This document shows, in pieces, positions 11,808-24,873 of a DNA stretch of 64,000 nucleotides. A model generated the notes under the pieces. That model did not search any database. It was not told the origin of the DNA and saw only the letters and a list, made by a program, of their open reading frames with translations. The translations under genes were made by a program, and so were the position numbers. Numbering within the stretch: the first letter of the stretch is position 1; each line of letters opens with the position of its first letter. Source of the DNA: Pyrus communis (Eukaryota > Streptophyta > Magnoliopsida > Rosales > Rosaceae); assembly GCF_963583255.1 (NCBI RefSeq), contig NC_084804.1, forward strand, positions 26,663,061 through 26,727,060. Reading direction: 5' to 3'.

Positions 11808-13729
11808 TGATAGGACATAGTTAGCTTGTTTTCTTACATTTATGTTGTTAGTTCTTAGTTATTTTAGTATTTTGAGCTATTTTCTTGTGTTTGTAGGTCC
11901 AATGGGCTAAAGTGGCAAGAAAGTGCAATTTGGAGCAGTTTTGGGCTTGGAATGGTTAGTACATGCTTGGAGCAAGGTGGATGGACAAAATTGAAGAACA
12001 AAGGAGGCTAGGAATCTGCTAAAGAGATGGAAGAAAATAATTCAAGATTTCGAAGTAAAAAAATCAGCCACAAAGAAGGAAACATGAGTCAAACTTTCTT
12101 ATTTTGACTTTGTTTCCCTAAATCTTTCCTACATGAGTTCCAGCTGCCAAAGAAGGTCCTTAATTAATTTAGGACACTTAAATACAAGTTCTAGAAGCCT
12201 TAATCCCAGCCAAAGGGGGATGCCGCACCCAACTTACCCTTTATCCTTCCTTGCCGAGCAAGGGAAACACCATTCCTTTTCCTATTCTCCTTGCCGCAAG
12301 TTTCCTATCCCTTTTCCCTTGGGATTTTGACTTTAATTCTCCTTTTCCTTCTGGATTTGGGGTCCAATTCTTTCCTAAAACATTTAATTAAAGTTTAGAT
12401 CCTTTCCCTAAAATATATACCTTGTGCCGCACCCATACATACATCTATTCATTCATATACACAACCAGCCATCATTCATCCTTCTACACCTTCATCCGCA
12501 GCCTTCATCACCTTCCATACACCATTCTGCACCTCTTCTTCCAGCATATCTCCCTGCCATTCGTCAATCCTTCACCCTAACACACCACAACCCACTTTCA
12601 CACCCTTAAACCCTTGTACCACAGCATAGCAAGGAATAAGGAGATGAGAAGTAGCCTTGGACGTTTTTGCATTCAAGTTGGATTATTGGAACGTTTTTAG
12701 GTGTAATCTATCTTTTGTTTTCCATGTTTAATTTAAGTTTTCTTTGTTTTGCTGTGAACATGAGAGGCTAAACTTGTTTTAGCTAGGGGAGACTTTGAAA
12801 CCATGATTTTATTTGTGATATGAATTGATTAATTCCAGTTGTGATTTCATAAATTGTGAATGCAATTTACTTAATCGTTTGATTAAGAACTTATTCTTGT
12901 ATGTTGATTAAGAAGGCCTACTTAGTTTGCATGCTTGAATTTGATGCTAGAATATAAGGGAGTTTCACATAATCATTACAAACTTATATTCACAAGTAGT
13001 AAAGGTTGCTTGTCATAGTCATATTAAGTTAAATTCCTGGCATGAGTATCATGATGTCATAGTTACGAATGCCTTGTGAGTGCTTATGATTTTCATGAAA
13101 CTTAATGATCTTTGCTTATGTCTCTATTATGCAGTTCATGTAGGGAACTTGGGAAGAATAATTTGGTTGCCGATGTGTTGTCACGGTTGATCTGGCGTGT
13201 TGAGGTTCATAGTTTATTGAAAAACCAACTGGAAATCAATTTGTGTTCAAGTGTGTCATGTGTGGAAAAGGACCCTCTAGCTAGTTAATCATCCATCCAT
13301 TTACCCAATTTCGTATTAAACTTAGTTTGTTTCTGCAAGTTACTTGTTTTTACTTTAAATTCGTCAAAAACCCAATCCCCTTTACTTTCTTGTGTCAAAT
13401 TAGCTAGAATCTATCCTATTGTGTGTTTTTAAGTGTTTTGAGTCAAAACTAATTCCATTTTCGTCCAAAGTAAGTCCTAGAGTCGAGTTTGAGTCTATTG
13501 GATTGTTTTGTGCTGTTCTGAGTCTTTTTAGTTTGTTTTGAGTCATATAAGTTTAGTTAAGAGTCTTTGAGTTTATTTACGTGTTTTTAAGCCTAGTTTT
13601 GTATCTTTGAGTAAGTTTTTATTAGATTAGCAATCCTTCCTAATCCCCGGCCTAGAACGATCCCTACTTACATCTTTACTACAATTGTCAATAACAGGGT
13701 TTAATTTGAGTGCTATTATTATCACATCA
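11808..13729 (+). mobile_element. 3' LTR of element C
   Basis: Starts TGATAGGACATAG right after the PPT and ends ATCACATCA at 13729; 1922 bp. The start is a variant of the usual TGATAGGAGCAT. It has a possible TATA (AAATATATAC, about 12411) and the palindrome CCTTGCCGAGCAAGG (12249-12263), a one-base variant of a motif found in other LTRs here. It lies inside minus-strand LTR H, so C jumped into H. Small open frames at 12133-12609 lie in U3 and are not supported as genes. Confidence 0.9.
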
Positions 13730-14478
13730 GTAGGGGGTTGTTTTCTGCGGAAAAACATGAATATTTAGGTGTGATGCACGGCAAACCCTAGGGAAATTAG
13801 ACTAAGGTTAGAACTTAGCAGAAATAAAGGACTAAGGCCCTTAGGGTGCGGCATAAGGCTTGGGAAATGAGTCATTGCCCAATTAATTTCTGATATGGAC
13901 TTACACAATCCAAATCCACAAGGAAAAGGGCTAATTCAAATCAAAATCCGAGAGGCAGAAAGTTTAGGGAAATTCGCCAGAAATTAGGGCTTCTAGAAAC
14001 TATGTATTTCGTGGCAGAACTTGGGATTTCTAGAAAGAATAAAGGGGAAGGGTGCGGCACCCTTTTAGGAACAGATAGGGTCTTCTAGAAATCAGTTATT
14101 TAGGTCCCCTTGTAGCTAGAAATAAGGTAGAACAAGATTAGGTTATGATAAGGTTTGGATAAGATAAGGTTAGTTTGATAATGTTCCATGTTTCTTGCTC
14201 TTTCCTTATCTTATTTGTCTTGAACTTGTTTCTATAGATTTGTAGCATGTTCCTAGCCTCTTTTGACTCCAAATTCGTCCATCCACCTTCCTCCATATGC
14301 AAGCTATCCATAATAAACCCAAAACTGCTCTAAAAGGCTCAAAATTGCCTTTTCTTGCCAACTTTGTCATTAAGACCTTCAAACACACAAAAATAGCTTA
14401 AAACAATATAATAAGTAGTATTAGCTAACTAAATGTAAGGAAACAACATAACTAAGTAGCATAAATATGCTCCTATCA
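13730..14478 (-). mobile_element. LTR H, 5' part (minus strand), host of element C
   Basis: Starts TGATAGGAGCATATTTATGC at 14478 on the minus strand and matches the LTRs of element I (46250-47000, 62190-62914), including the blocks with CTTCTAGAAAT and GGTGCGGCACCCTTTT. It ends at 13730, where the 3' LTR of C begins. The rest of H must lie beyond C, off-window. On its right it abuts G pol, so H was itself inserted in G. Confidence 0.82.
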
Positions 14479-15592
14479 TCAGCATAGGGGTGTTGAAATC
14501 TTCGAGAAATCTTTGATAAAACGTCTATAGAATCTTGCATGTCCAAGGAAAGAACGAACCTCTCTCACCAAAGTGGGAGAGGGTAAGTGGTGTACAAGAT
14601 CTATTTTTGATTTATTAACTTCAATTCCCTTTTCTGAAACTATATGAGCTAAAACTATGCCTTGTTTTATCATGAAGTAACACTTTTCCCAATTTAAAAC
14701 AAGGTTAGTTTCAATGCATCGTTTCAATATCAACGTGAGATTATTTAAGCAACCATCAAAAGAGACCACTAAACACACTAAAATCATCCATGAAAGCTTC
14801 AATAATCTTCTCAACAAAATCTGAAAAGGTACTTACCATGCATCTTTGAAAGGTGGTTGGTGCATTACATAAACCAAATGGCATTCGACGATAAGCAAAA
14901 GTACCAAATGGACAAGTAACATTAGTCTTTTCTTGATCATCTGCAGCTATAACAATCTGATTATATCTCGAATAACCATGAAGAAAGAAATAAAAAGAAT
15001 GACCGGCTAACTTTTCAAGCATTTGATCAATGATCGACAGTGGGAAGTGATATTTCCTTGTGGTAGCGTTGAGCTTCCTATAGTCAATGCAAACTCTCCA
15101 ACCTGTTTGGATACAAGTGGGCACAAATTCATTCTCTGCATTCTTCACCACAGTGACTCCAGATTTCTTTGGAACAACTTGAACCGGTGAAACCTAATGA
15201 CTATCTGAAATTGGATAAATCACTCCACAATCAACAAGCTTGATAATCTCTTCTTTCACAACTTCCATCTTTGGAGGGTTGAGTCAATGTTGAGCCTCTC
15301 GAGTTGGTTTAGCCACCTCATCTAGAAGTATGTGATGTATGCATGTTGGACTTATCCCCTCAATATCGGCTAAGGTCCATCCAATGGCTGTTTTGTACTC
15401 CTTCAACATCCTAACCAATTTCTCCTCCTCTCCTGCCGTGAGTGTGGAAGAGACTATAACCAGCAAGGTGTCTTGGTCTTCCAAGAAAACATACATCAAT
15501 TAATTTGGTAACGGTTTAAGCTCGAGGGAGGTGCCTGAATCACTGAGGGTAACAACTTATTAGTAGAAACGGGAATTGGAATTGGAAACAAA
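14479..15592 (-). pseudogene. Element G pol remnant: reverse transcriptase (broken)
   Basis: Minus-strand Athila-type RT, N-terminus at the right. Visible blocks: GWTLADIEGISPTCIH (about 15350), [18 protein letters not shown] (about 15080), [19 protein letters not shown] (about 14890), FMDDFSVF (about 14770) and [19 protein letters not shown] (about 14500). Several frameshifts and stops split it. The [10 protein letters not shown] block has decayed to FLHGYSRYNQ, so the first catalytic aspartate is lost. It stops at LTR H, just after the RT C-terminus. Confidence 0.9.
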
Positions 15593-15670
15593 ACTAACAC
15601 ACAAATTAAACCCTCTTTTAGATAATTGTAGTATGCGTAAGTAGGGATCGTTCTAGGCTGGGGATTAGGT
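15593..15670 (-). mobile_element. Residual LTR 3'-end fragment inside G pol
   Basis: About 80 bp matching the last part of the LTRs in reverse complement (AACACACAAATTAAACCC ... TAGGGATCGTTCTAGGC). It sits between two stretches of G that should be adjacent (protease-RT linker). No start, TATA or PBS accompanies it, so it is the scar of an otherwise deleted insertion. Confidence 0.7.
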
Positions 15671-15876
15671 GGTCTACTAATATGTTATGGCAAGGACTCA
15701 AGGACCGCCACCATCTCGCCAATTTCTGCACAATTAGGCACAACCACTTTAGGTTTGAGTCCCATTCCTTTAGCAATGGTTGTTTCAAGGGCAACCCCAT
15801 GTAAGTCTTCAAGATATTCTTGCGCCAACGAATCGAATACATCAATAGAAAAAACAAGAATGATCATCTCTAGGAA
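15671..15876 (-). pseudogene. Element G pol remnant: protease-RT linker
   Basis: Translates on the minus strand as [13 protein letters not shown], DSLAQEYLEDL and VAVLESLP, the linker after the protease. It ends at 15876, where the truncated 5' LTR of element A begins. The next codons of G continue at 44955 on the other side of A, which fixes A as an insertion. Confidence 0.85.
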
Positions 15877-17848
15877 CATATGGCTAAGGAAGCAAAAAGG
15901 TGCATTTTGGAGCATTTTGGAGCAAAATTGGACTTGGAATGGATAGCTTATGCTTAGAGCAAAAGGAATGGACGAAATTGAAGACCTAAAGGTGTTAGGA
16001 TTCCTAATCACAAGAGGATTCCTAATCAAAAGAGGAATCCTAGTCAAAGAAGGTTTCCTACTTGAAGTAGGAAAGTTAAGCCAAGGTTTCCTATTTTGGT
16101 TTAACCTTTCTTAATCCTTAAAGACTCCTTGTTTCAACATCATTGAAGACTTCTATACATTCTAGGACATAAATCAAGCCTTCCTTGCAACCTAATTTTC
16201 CTTGTCGTGGCCTTCCTTAGTGGTTCCCTTCCTTGCCGTGCAAGGGAGGTCCATTCTATGCCGCCCCTGACATACCTTTTCTATCCCAAATCCTTGCCTA
16301 ATTTCAGCATTTAAATCACATTCCCTTTCTTGCAATTCAAGGCCGCAAGTTACCTTCCCTTTCCCTTTGATTTCTGACTTTGTGTTTCCTTTTCCTTAGG
16401 GATTTGGGGTCTAAAATCCTTTCCCAAACTATGTAATAAACTCTAGGCATCCTTGCTTCCAAATAAATACCAAGGCCACATCTTTCATTCACCCTAATCA
16501 CTATTTCATACAATCTGCCCTCACTCACACAGAAACAAGTCTTTGCCGCAGCCTTCCAACCATTCTTCCACCATTCATACACATTCATACCTTCATCCAA
16601 GCCTCCATACACCATCCCCAACCTTTGCCGCACCATCCTACCATCCTAAATCCATTCACAACCGAGAAAAATCATCCACAAATCACCCTAGACTCTTGTG
16701 CCGTGACTTTACAAGGAAGAAGAGAAGAAACAAGAAGCCTTGGACGTTTGTGCATTCAAGTTGGAGTGTTGAAGCATTTTTAGGTGTAATCTATCTTTTG
16801 TTTACAATGTTTAATTCTATTTTCCATTGTTTTGTTGTGAACATGAGAGGCTAAACTCGTTTTAGCTAGGGGAGACTTTGAAGCCATGATTACGTTTATA
16901 ATATGAGTTGATTAAGTCCAGTTGTGATTTCATAAATCGTGAATGCAATTTATTTAACCGTTTGATGGATAAGTTATTCTTGTATGTTGATTAGGGAGGC
17001 CTACTTAATTTGCATGCTTGAATTTAGTGCTAGAATATAAGGGACTTTCACATAATCGTCACAAACTTATATTCACAAGTAGTTAAGGTTGTTTTCACAA
17101 TCATGTTAAGTAAATTCCTAGCATGAGTATCATGATGTCATAGTTACAAGTGCTTTGTCAATACTTATCATTTTCATTGAATGTAATGATCTTTGATTGT
17201 ATCTCTATTATGATGTCAAGTAGGGAACTTTTGAAGAATGCTTTGGGTTGTCGTATGATGTCATCCAATCCAATAACTTAAGGAAAATTTGAGGGTTAAT
17301 TAGTGATGTCATGGTTAATCTGGGGTGTTGAGGTTCATGGTTTATCAGAAAAGCAATTGGAAATCAATTTATGTTTGAATGTATCATGTGTGGAGAAGTA
17401 TCCCTTGGCTATCTAATCATCCATTGGTTTTTCCAAATTCGTCCAAATCTCTTTTAAGTCTTTTAATTACTTGTTTTTCTCTTAATTTCGTCCAAAACCA
17501 AATCCCCTTTTCTTACTTGTTTCAAATCTGTCCAAAAGTGTGTTTTTGAGTCTTTTGAGTCAAAACCAATTGTATTTTCGTCCAAGTTAAGTCCTAGAGT
17601 CCAAATTGAGTCTTTTTGATTGTTTTGAGTTGTTTTGAGTCTTTTAAGTTTGTTTCGAGTCATACAAGTTTAGTTAAGAGTCTTTTGAGTTTGTTTACGT
17701 GTTTTGAAGCATATTTTTGTATCTTTGAGTCAATTTTCATTAGAATAGCAATCCTTCCTAATCCCCGGCCTAGAACGATCCCTACTTATATCTATACTAC
17801 AATTGTCAAAAAGAGGGTTTAATTTGTGTGCTATCTTTTATCACATCA
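15877..17848 (+). mobile_element. 5' LTR of element A, truncated at its start
   Basis: Matches the 3' LTR of A (42837-44954) from about its base 108 to the end ATCACATCA, followed by a PBS. The missing first 107 bp or so, together with the target duplication, were deleted: the left flank reads AGGAA and goes straight into CATATGGCTAAGG. The palindrome CCTTGCCGTGCAAGG is at 16231-16245. It differs from the 3' LTR by an indel of about 55 bp near 16255, so this is an older insertion. Confidence 0.9.
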
Positions 17849-17854
17849 AATTTT

Positions 17855-17872
17855 TGGCACCGTTGCCGGGAA
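17855..17872 (+). other. Primer binding site of element A (tRNA-Asp, two mismatches)
   Basis: TGGCACCGTTGCCGGGAA, two G-to-A differences from the perfect tRNA-Asp complement. It lies six bases after the LTR end. The dyad ATTAGCAA/TTGCTAAT follows (17872-17889). Confidence 0.85.
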
Positions 17873-17976
17873 TTAGCAACTTTGCTAATCCCCCGTTGTT
17901 TCTTTTTGTTTCTTTTTCATATATCTTTGTTTTAGCTACTGACCTTGTTTCTTTTCTTGTTTGTAGGTACTAGTTT

Positions 17977-20224
17977 ATGACTCGTAGTTCTCAACCAATT
18001 CGTGCAAACATCTTGGATTTTGACGATGATTTTGAGTGCACTTTGAGAAGGAAGAAGAAGGACCCAGAACTTCACCAATCAAGTTCTAGTTCGACTTCTA
18101 ATCTTGGAGGAAGAGGAGCCCACGGCAAGGGAGGAAGAAAAGGTCCAAACCATGGCAGTGGACAACCGTACAATCAAGGAGCTTTCCGCCTCGGGAATGG
18201 ACAATGCCGCACCATTATGCATCCAATACCCAAGGGCAGCTCAAGATAAAATCGACGAATTTGAATTGAAGTCAAGTTTGTTGCACCACATTCCGAAGTT
18301 CCATGGACTGTCCATGGAGTATCCCAACAAGCATTTAAAGGAGTTCGAGGTGATGTGTTCAAGCATGACTCCAATTAATGTTGATAGTAGTATTTTGAAG
18401 ATGAAGGCCTTTCCGTTCTCGCTATTGGAGAAGGCCAAGGATTGGTTATACGAGCTAGCACCCGAAACGGTCACTTCTTGGGAGAGCATGAAGATGGCGT
18501 TTCTTGAGAAGTTCTTTCCTACTTTAAGAGTCATTCTCTTGAGGAAGAAGATTAGCAGAATCCAACAAAGTCAAGGGAAGTCTTTTCCGACGTACTATGA
18601 GCGTTTTAAAGCCCTTGTTGCATCGTGTCCTCAACATCAAATGAAGGAGGAGCTTCTACTTCAATACTTCTATGAAGGTCTTCTTCCCATTGAAAGACAA
18701 ATGCTCGATGCCTCGGCAGGAGGTGTGTTGGTGGACAAACTCCCATGGCAGCCAAGAACCTAATTGCAAATCGTGCCCTTAATGCACAACAATATGAAGG
18801 AATTGGGCAAAGGGACCCCCCACGGCAAGAAGTGCATGAGGTAAGTTCTCAATCCGACATTCAAACTCAGTTAGCTAATTTTACTTCTATTATGTCTCAG
18901 ATGGCCAAAGGAATGAAGATACAAGGACCAATTATATGTGGCGTATGTTCTATCCAAGGACACCCTTCGGAAAAGTGCCCTCAATTGATTGAGAATGGGG
19001 GATGGGAGAGTGCAAATGCCATTGGATTTCCAAGCCAAAATCAGCCAAGGAATGATCCATATTCCAACACATACAATCCGGGTTGGAGAGACCATCCAAA
19101 CTTCAAGTGGAGGGAGCCTCAACAACCTCAACAATACGGAGGCTTTAGGCAACAACCCCCGGGGTTTTACACCAAACCCTACAGCACTAATCCCACTCAA
19201 CCTCAATCTACCCAAAACAATCAAGGTATGTCTTTGGACAATGCTACACTTCTTAAGTTACTTACCAATTTGTCTCAGGGGCAAGAGAATCAAACTAAAG
19301 CCATGCAAAGCCAAGACAAAAAGGTGGACTACTTGGAGAAGCAAATTGGGCAGATTGCGGAGTTTGTAGGACAATTTCGAGACCAAGGCAAGCTCCCAAG
19401 CTCAACCATTGTCAATCCAAAGGAAGGGTTCGAATTTTCCAAAGCAATCACCCTGAGAAGTGGAAAAGAAGTTGGCACTACATCCACACCATCCAAAACA
19501 GGTCCTAATGAAGATAGAACGTTGCAATTGGAAGAGGATGAGGCAAGGGTAGAAACACCCTTGCCGCAAGCACTTAAGGACCCTAATGCATCCAATGCAT
19601 CCCATTCGGCCACCAAAGGTAAGTTGGGTTCAAATTCGATTAATTCTAACCCCGTTCCACCCAATGTTCCTTTTCCTCACAGATTTCTGCAAACAAAGAA
19701 GGAGGAGCATGAGAAAGACATTCTTGAGACGTTTAGGAAAGTTCAAGTCAATATCCCGCTCCTAGATGCCATAAAGCAAGTGCCCAAATACGCAAAGTTC
19801 TTGAAGGAACTATGCACTACAAGGAAGAGGGCTTCAAATAAAGAGGTGGTTAGGGTAAGTGAAAACGTTTCAGCTGTTTTACAAAGAAAGTTACCACCAA
19901 AGTGCAAAGATCCAGGTAGCTTTACAATTCCTTGTATTATTGGCCAAACTAAGTTCGAACATGCTATGTTAGACTTAGGAACTTCAATTAACGTCATGTC
20001 ATACTCTATTTATGCATCCATGAATCTTGGTGAATTGAAAAATGACAGTGTGATTATTCAATTGGCCGATAGATCTAATGCCTATCCAAATGGTGTATTG
20101 GAAGATGTCTTAGTGTAGTGAATAATTTGATCTTTCCGGTGAATTTCTACGTTCTTGAGATGGAAGAAACCACCCATGCTCCATCCTTGCCGCTCCTTCT
20201 TGGGAGGCCATTCATGAAGATGGC
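17977..20224 (+). pseudogene. Element A gag and protease N-part (frameshifted)
   Basis: Begins MTRSSQPIRANILDF, the conserved gag start. Frame changes near 18100 and 18740 break it into three frames. Gag core [18 protein letters not shown] (about 18408), CCHC knuckle [14 protein letters not shown] (about 18939) and protease AMLDLGTSINVM (about 19960, normally DLGAS). A stop follows at 20116 (DVLV*) and solo LTR K interrupts at 20225, after PFMKMA. The frame picks up at 22463 with ARTKIDVFKGT. Confidence 0.9.
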
Positions 20225-22462
20225 TGATAGGAGCATATTCATGCGACTTAATTAGCTTGTGCTCGTGCATTTATGTTGTGTTTACTTAGTTATTTTAGTG
20301 TTTAAGGCCATTTTTGTGTATTTTCAGATTATAAGGCCAAAGTGTGCAAGAAGATGCAAATTGGAGTCTTTTGGAGCGAATGAGGAATGAATGAGTTGAA
20401 GATTTGAAGAAACGACGAATTCCTACTCCAACGATGAATTCTTACCAAAACGAGGAATCCTACTCAAACAAGGTTTCCTACTTGAAGTAGGAAAGTTAAC
20501 CCTAAGTTTCCCGTTTTGGTAACCTTTCCTAAACTTAAACGTCCGTATTTTCTAGCCACTTTGAAGGCCTTGTAGGCACTTTAGGACACAAAACCAAGGC
20601 CCTAGCCCAATTACACAACCTTGCTGTGCCTTAACCCTAATTCCCTTCCCTTGCCGTGCAAGGGGGGGCACTTTTGTCCAATGTTGTGCAATTAAACCTT
20701 ATTTCCCTCTCCTAACCTAACCCTAGCCGCACCCTTTAATTATTCCTTCTTTAATTTCTGATTTTATTTCCTAAATTCTAGTAGCCTTTAGGTGAATTGT
20801 AGTTAATAAAAATAAATTAGGTTTTAAAAATTTCAAAAAAAAACCCTACATTTTACAATTTAGCCGTGCCCCCCCCCCCATTTAATTATCACCCTAATAA
20901 ACCATACATTAGTTTTCTACCCTAAGCCGTGCCTCCTATTTTATTATTTCACCCTAATTCATGCAGCCACCATCCCATCCATTCTCTCCCAAAAACCCGT
21001 GCATTCCATCTCCCAAAACTCAAAGCCGTATTCACCCTAATAACCCTATTTCCCATGCAGCCACTCTCTCCCATTTTTTCCTCCCTAAGCCGTACCCATT
21101 CTCTACACAAAATCCATATTAGCCGCAAGTCCCCATCCATTCACCCTAAGCCTTCTAACTTCTAATCTGGGCCATACCTTTTATTTTTAACCCTAGCTTC
21201 TCTTTCATTTTTTTTATTCTTCTCATAAGCCGCACCATATACCTCTGATTCTAATATTTTTTTTCAGAAAAAAATAATTCCTAACAGCCGCACCTTTCCT
21301 CTACCCTTCCAGCCACCATACCATCCTTCCTCCATAAATCCATCCCTAAACCCGCAAATCATCCACCAACACCATTTAACCTCACTGCCGCAGCAAGAAG
21401 AAAGGAGAAAGAGGAGCTTGGACGCGCCGAAATTCACGTGGATTCGTTGGGCGTTCTAGGTGTAATCAATCCTTTGTGCTTTATGTTTAAATTCAATTGT
21501 ATTTTTCTTTTTGTGAACATGAGAGGCTAAACCCCTATTTAGCTAGGGGGTGATTCAAAACCATGTTTATGCTTGCAATATGAATTGATTACTTTTGGTT
21601 GGAATTTCATGAATGGTGAATTCAATTTGTTTAACTGCTTGATCGATAACTTATTTATGTATGTTGATTGAGAGTGCACGCTTAATTTTCATGCATGAAT
21701 ATGATGCTAGAATATAAGTGAATTTCACCTAATAGTTATGAACTTATTTTCACAAGTAGTGGAGGTAGCTTATAAACAATCGCGTTAAATGAATTCTTGG
21801 CACTAGTTTCATGCTCATCATAGTAACGAATGCCTCGTCAACACTTATAGTTTTCATGATGCTTAATGATCTTTGATTGTATCTTTATTGTGCTTTTCAC
21901 GTAAAGGACTTTTAGAGAATGTTCTGAATTGCGTTGCGCTAACCCATCCAATTCATTAACTTAAGGAAAACTTGACGGTTAATCTAAGCGAACCTAATTA
22001 ACCCGGGGTGTTGAGTTTCATAATTCATCGAAAGACCAACCGAAAATCATCTTGTATGCAAGTGTGTGGAGAAGAACCTTCTAGCTAGCATTCCATCCAT
22101 ATTTTCGTCACATTCATTTTTACATTCTGCCTTTAAATTACAATCTGTGTATTTAGTTTAATTTCGTCAAAACCTCAATCCCCCTTTACCTTAGTGTCTA
22201 ATTTAGTTAGAAAGTGTCTTAGTTTGTGTTTATAAGTGTTTTGTATTCTTTGAGTCTTTTGATTTGTGTTAGTGTTTTATTGTTTAGTTTTGCATTCTTT
22301 GAGTCTAGTTTAGTGTTTTAACGTTTGTTTTACATTTTTGAGTCAGTTTCCAAGTGATTTAGTAATCCCTCCTAATCCCCGGTCTAGAACGATCCCTACT
22401 TGCATCTTTACTACAATTGTCACAAGAGGGTTTTAATTTGTGTGCTTAATTAGTTCGCATCA
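20225..22462 (+). mobile_element. Solo LTR K, 2238 bp, with target duplication ATGGC
   Basis: Runs from TGATAGGAGCATATTC to GTTCGCATCA and is flanked by ATGGC on both sides (20220-20224, 22463-22467). No PBS or PPT. It splits the protease gene of A. It contains an 11-base C run (20869-20879), the palindrome CCTTGCCGTGCAAGG (20649-20663) and many GCCGCACC/GCCGTG motifs. Confidence 0.93.
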
Positions 22463-24748
22463 ATGGCCCGAACTAAGATCGATGTGTTCAAAGGCACTTT
22501 AACAATGGAATTTGATGGAGAAGTGATTGATTTTAATATTTCTGAAACCATGAGATTTCCTAATGATGATCACTCATGTTTCTTTATTGATATTCTTGAT
22601 TCTTTGGCGCAGGCACATCTTGATCAATTACGTGAAGATGCACTTAAAACGGTCCTTACAAATGGCATAGAAGTGATGGATCAAGTGGCTACCACCATAG
22701 CACCCTACGGCACACACATGCAATATCATGCCATGGCCTTTGATGATGAAGTAATTGAGACCGTGGCTGCCCTAGAGTCCTTGCCACGACTCAATGATAA
22801 GTCCCCTAGTCCAATGTCCATTCCAATTTCAACTAACAAGTTGCTTCCTTCTATATAACAACCATCTACCCTTGAGCTTAAACCGTTGCCAAAGCACTTG
22901 AAGTATGTGTTCTTGGGCGAGTAAGACACATTGCCCGTTGTTGTAGCATCATCACTCACGGCACAAGAAGAGGAGAAATTGGTGAGGGTTCTCAAAGAGC
23001 ACAAGACGGCCATTGGGTGGACTTTGGTCGATATCAAGGGCATAAGCCCTACCACATGCATGCACCGAATTCTCATGGAAGAAGGAGCCAAACCATCATG
23101 GGAAGCCCAACGTCGACTCAACCCACCAATGATGGAAGTTGTGAAGAAGGAAATCATCAAATTACTTGATTGTGGCGTCATCTATCCTATCTCGGATAGT
23201 TGTTGGGTTTCACCGGTCCAAGTAGTTCCCAAGAAGTCCGGAGTCACGGTGGTGAAGAATGAAGAGAATGAACTTGTGCCCACACGCATTCAAACCGGTT
23301 GGAGAGTGTGCATTAACTATAGGAAGCTAAATGCCGCAACAAGGAAAGATCACTTTCCTTTGCCATTCATTGATCAAATGCTTGAAAGGTTAGCCGGTCA
23401 TTCCTTTTATTGCTTTCTTGATGTTTATTCGGGTTATAATCAAATTGTCATAGCGCCGGATGATCAAGAAAAGACCGCCTTTACTTGTCCATTTGGTACT
23501 TTTGCATATCGTCGTATGCCATTTGGTTTATGCAATGCACACGCCACCTTCCAACGTTGCATGGTAAGTACATTCTCGGATTATGTTGAGAAAATAATTG
23601 AGGTGTTTATGGATGATTTTAGTGTGTTTGGGGACTCATTTGATGATTGTTTGCATAATCTCACTTTAATCTTGAAAAGATGCATGGAAACTAACCTTGT
23701 TTTGAATTGGGAAAAATGTCATTTTATGGTGAAACAAGGCATAGTTTTGGGTCATATCATCTCTGAAAAAGGAATTGAAGTTGATAAGTCTAAAATAGAT
23801 TTGTACGTTACTTACCCTCTCCTACTTTTGTTAGAGAGGTTTGTTCTTTTCTTGGCCATGCAGGATTTTATAGGCGATTTATCAAGGATTTTTCCAAGAT
23901 TGCACAACCCCTATGCCGTCTCCTACAAAAAGAAGTGGCTTTTGAGTTCAACGAGGAGTGTGAGAAGGCATTCAAGCATCTCAAGGACATGCTTACCACG
24001 ACACCAATTATCCTACCACCAGATTGGACGTTGCCTTTTGAGCTAATGTGTGATGCATCCGATTATGCAATAGGGGCTGTTTTGGGCCAAAGGAAGAACA
24101 AGTAACCACATGTCATATATTATGCTTCCCGGACCTTAAATGATGCTCAATTAAACTACTCTACCACTGAAAAAGAATTTCTTGCCGTTGTATTTGCTTT
24201 AGATAAGTTTCATTCATATTTACTTGGCACTAAAGTGATTGTATATTCTGACCATGCAGCTTTAAGGTACTTATTCACCAAAAAGGAGGCCAAACCAAGG
24301 CTCATTCGATGGATGCTTCTTCTCCAAGAGTTTGACATTGAAATTCGAGACAAGAAAGGGAGTGAGAACGTGGTTGCTGATCATCCAAGTCATTTGGTGT
24401 GCAATGAGGACTCCTTACCCATCCAAGAGACATTCCCTGATGAGCAATTGTTGTCCATTAATGTAAGTGAACCTTAGTATGCCGATTTGGTGAACTTTTT
24501 GGTGTCAAAACGTGTTCCAAGCACCATAGCTAAGCACCAACGTGATAAACTTAAAAAGGAGGCATGGTTTTATGTATGGGATGACCCATATTTGTGGAAA
24601 TTTTGTGCAGATTAGATTGTTCGTCGTTGTGTGCATGATTGTGAATTTAATTCAATTCTAACCTTTTGTCGCACTTATGCATGTGGTGGACATTTTGGCA
24701 CACAACGTACTGCCCTTAAGGTGTTAGAATGTGGTTTTTATTGGCCTA
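22463..24748 (+). pseudogene. Element A pol: protease end, RT, RNase H, integrase start (broken)
   Basis: Continues A after solo LTR K. Protease C-part [16 protein letters not shown] (22465), linker, RT with [20 protein letters not shown] (about 23308), FLDVYSGYNQ (about 23417), [19 protein letters not shown] (about 23486) and FMDDFSVFG (about 23607). RNase H has [16 protein letters not shown] (about 24045) and [12 protein letters not shown] (about 24241). The integrase zinc finger starts and is cut at CGFYWP (24748). Stops at 22856, 22921, 24103, 24475 and 24613 and a frameshift near 23812 make it dead. The next integrase codons are at 39988, beyond insertion B. Confidence 0.93.
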
Positions 24749-24766
24749 TGGCGCCGTTGCCGGGGA
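24749..24766 (+). other. PBS of B1, forming the outer left end of insertion B
   Basis: Perfect tRNA-Asp complement TGGCGCCGTTGCCGGGGA directly after target duplication GCCTA, with no LTR before it. Its 3' part opens a perfect 10-bp hairpin, GGATTAGCAA (24764-24773) with TTGCTAATCC (24776-24785). Confidence 0.9.
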
Positions 24767-24873
24767 TTAGCAACTTTGCTAATCCTTTGTCTTTATTTTT
24801 ATATTTTGTTTTTCGTGCATTCTTATTTCAAATTCTTAGTTTGTTTGTTTCCTTGTTTTTTTAGGTACTGTGT

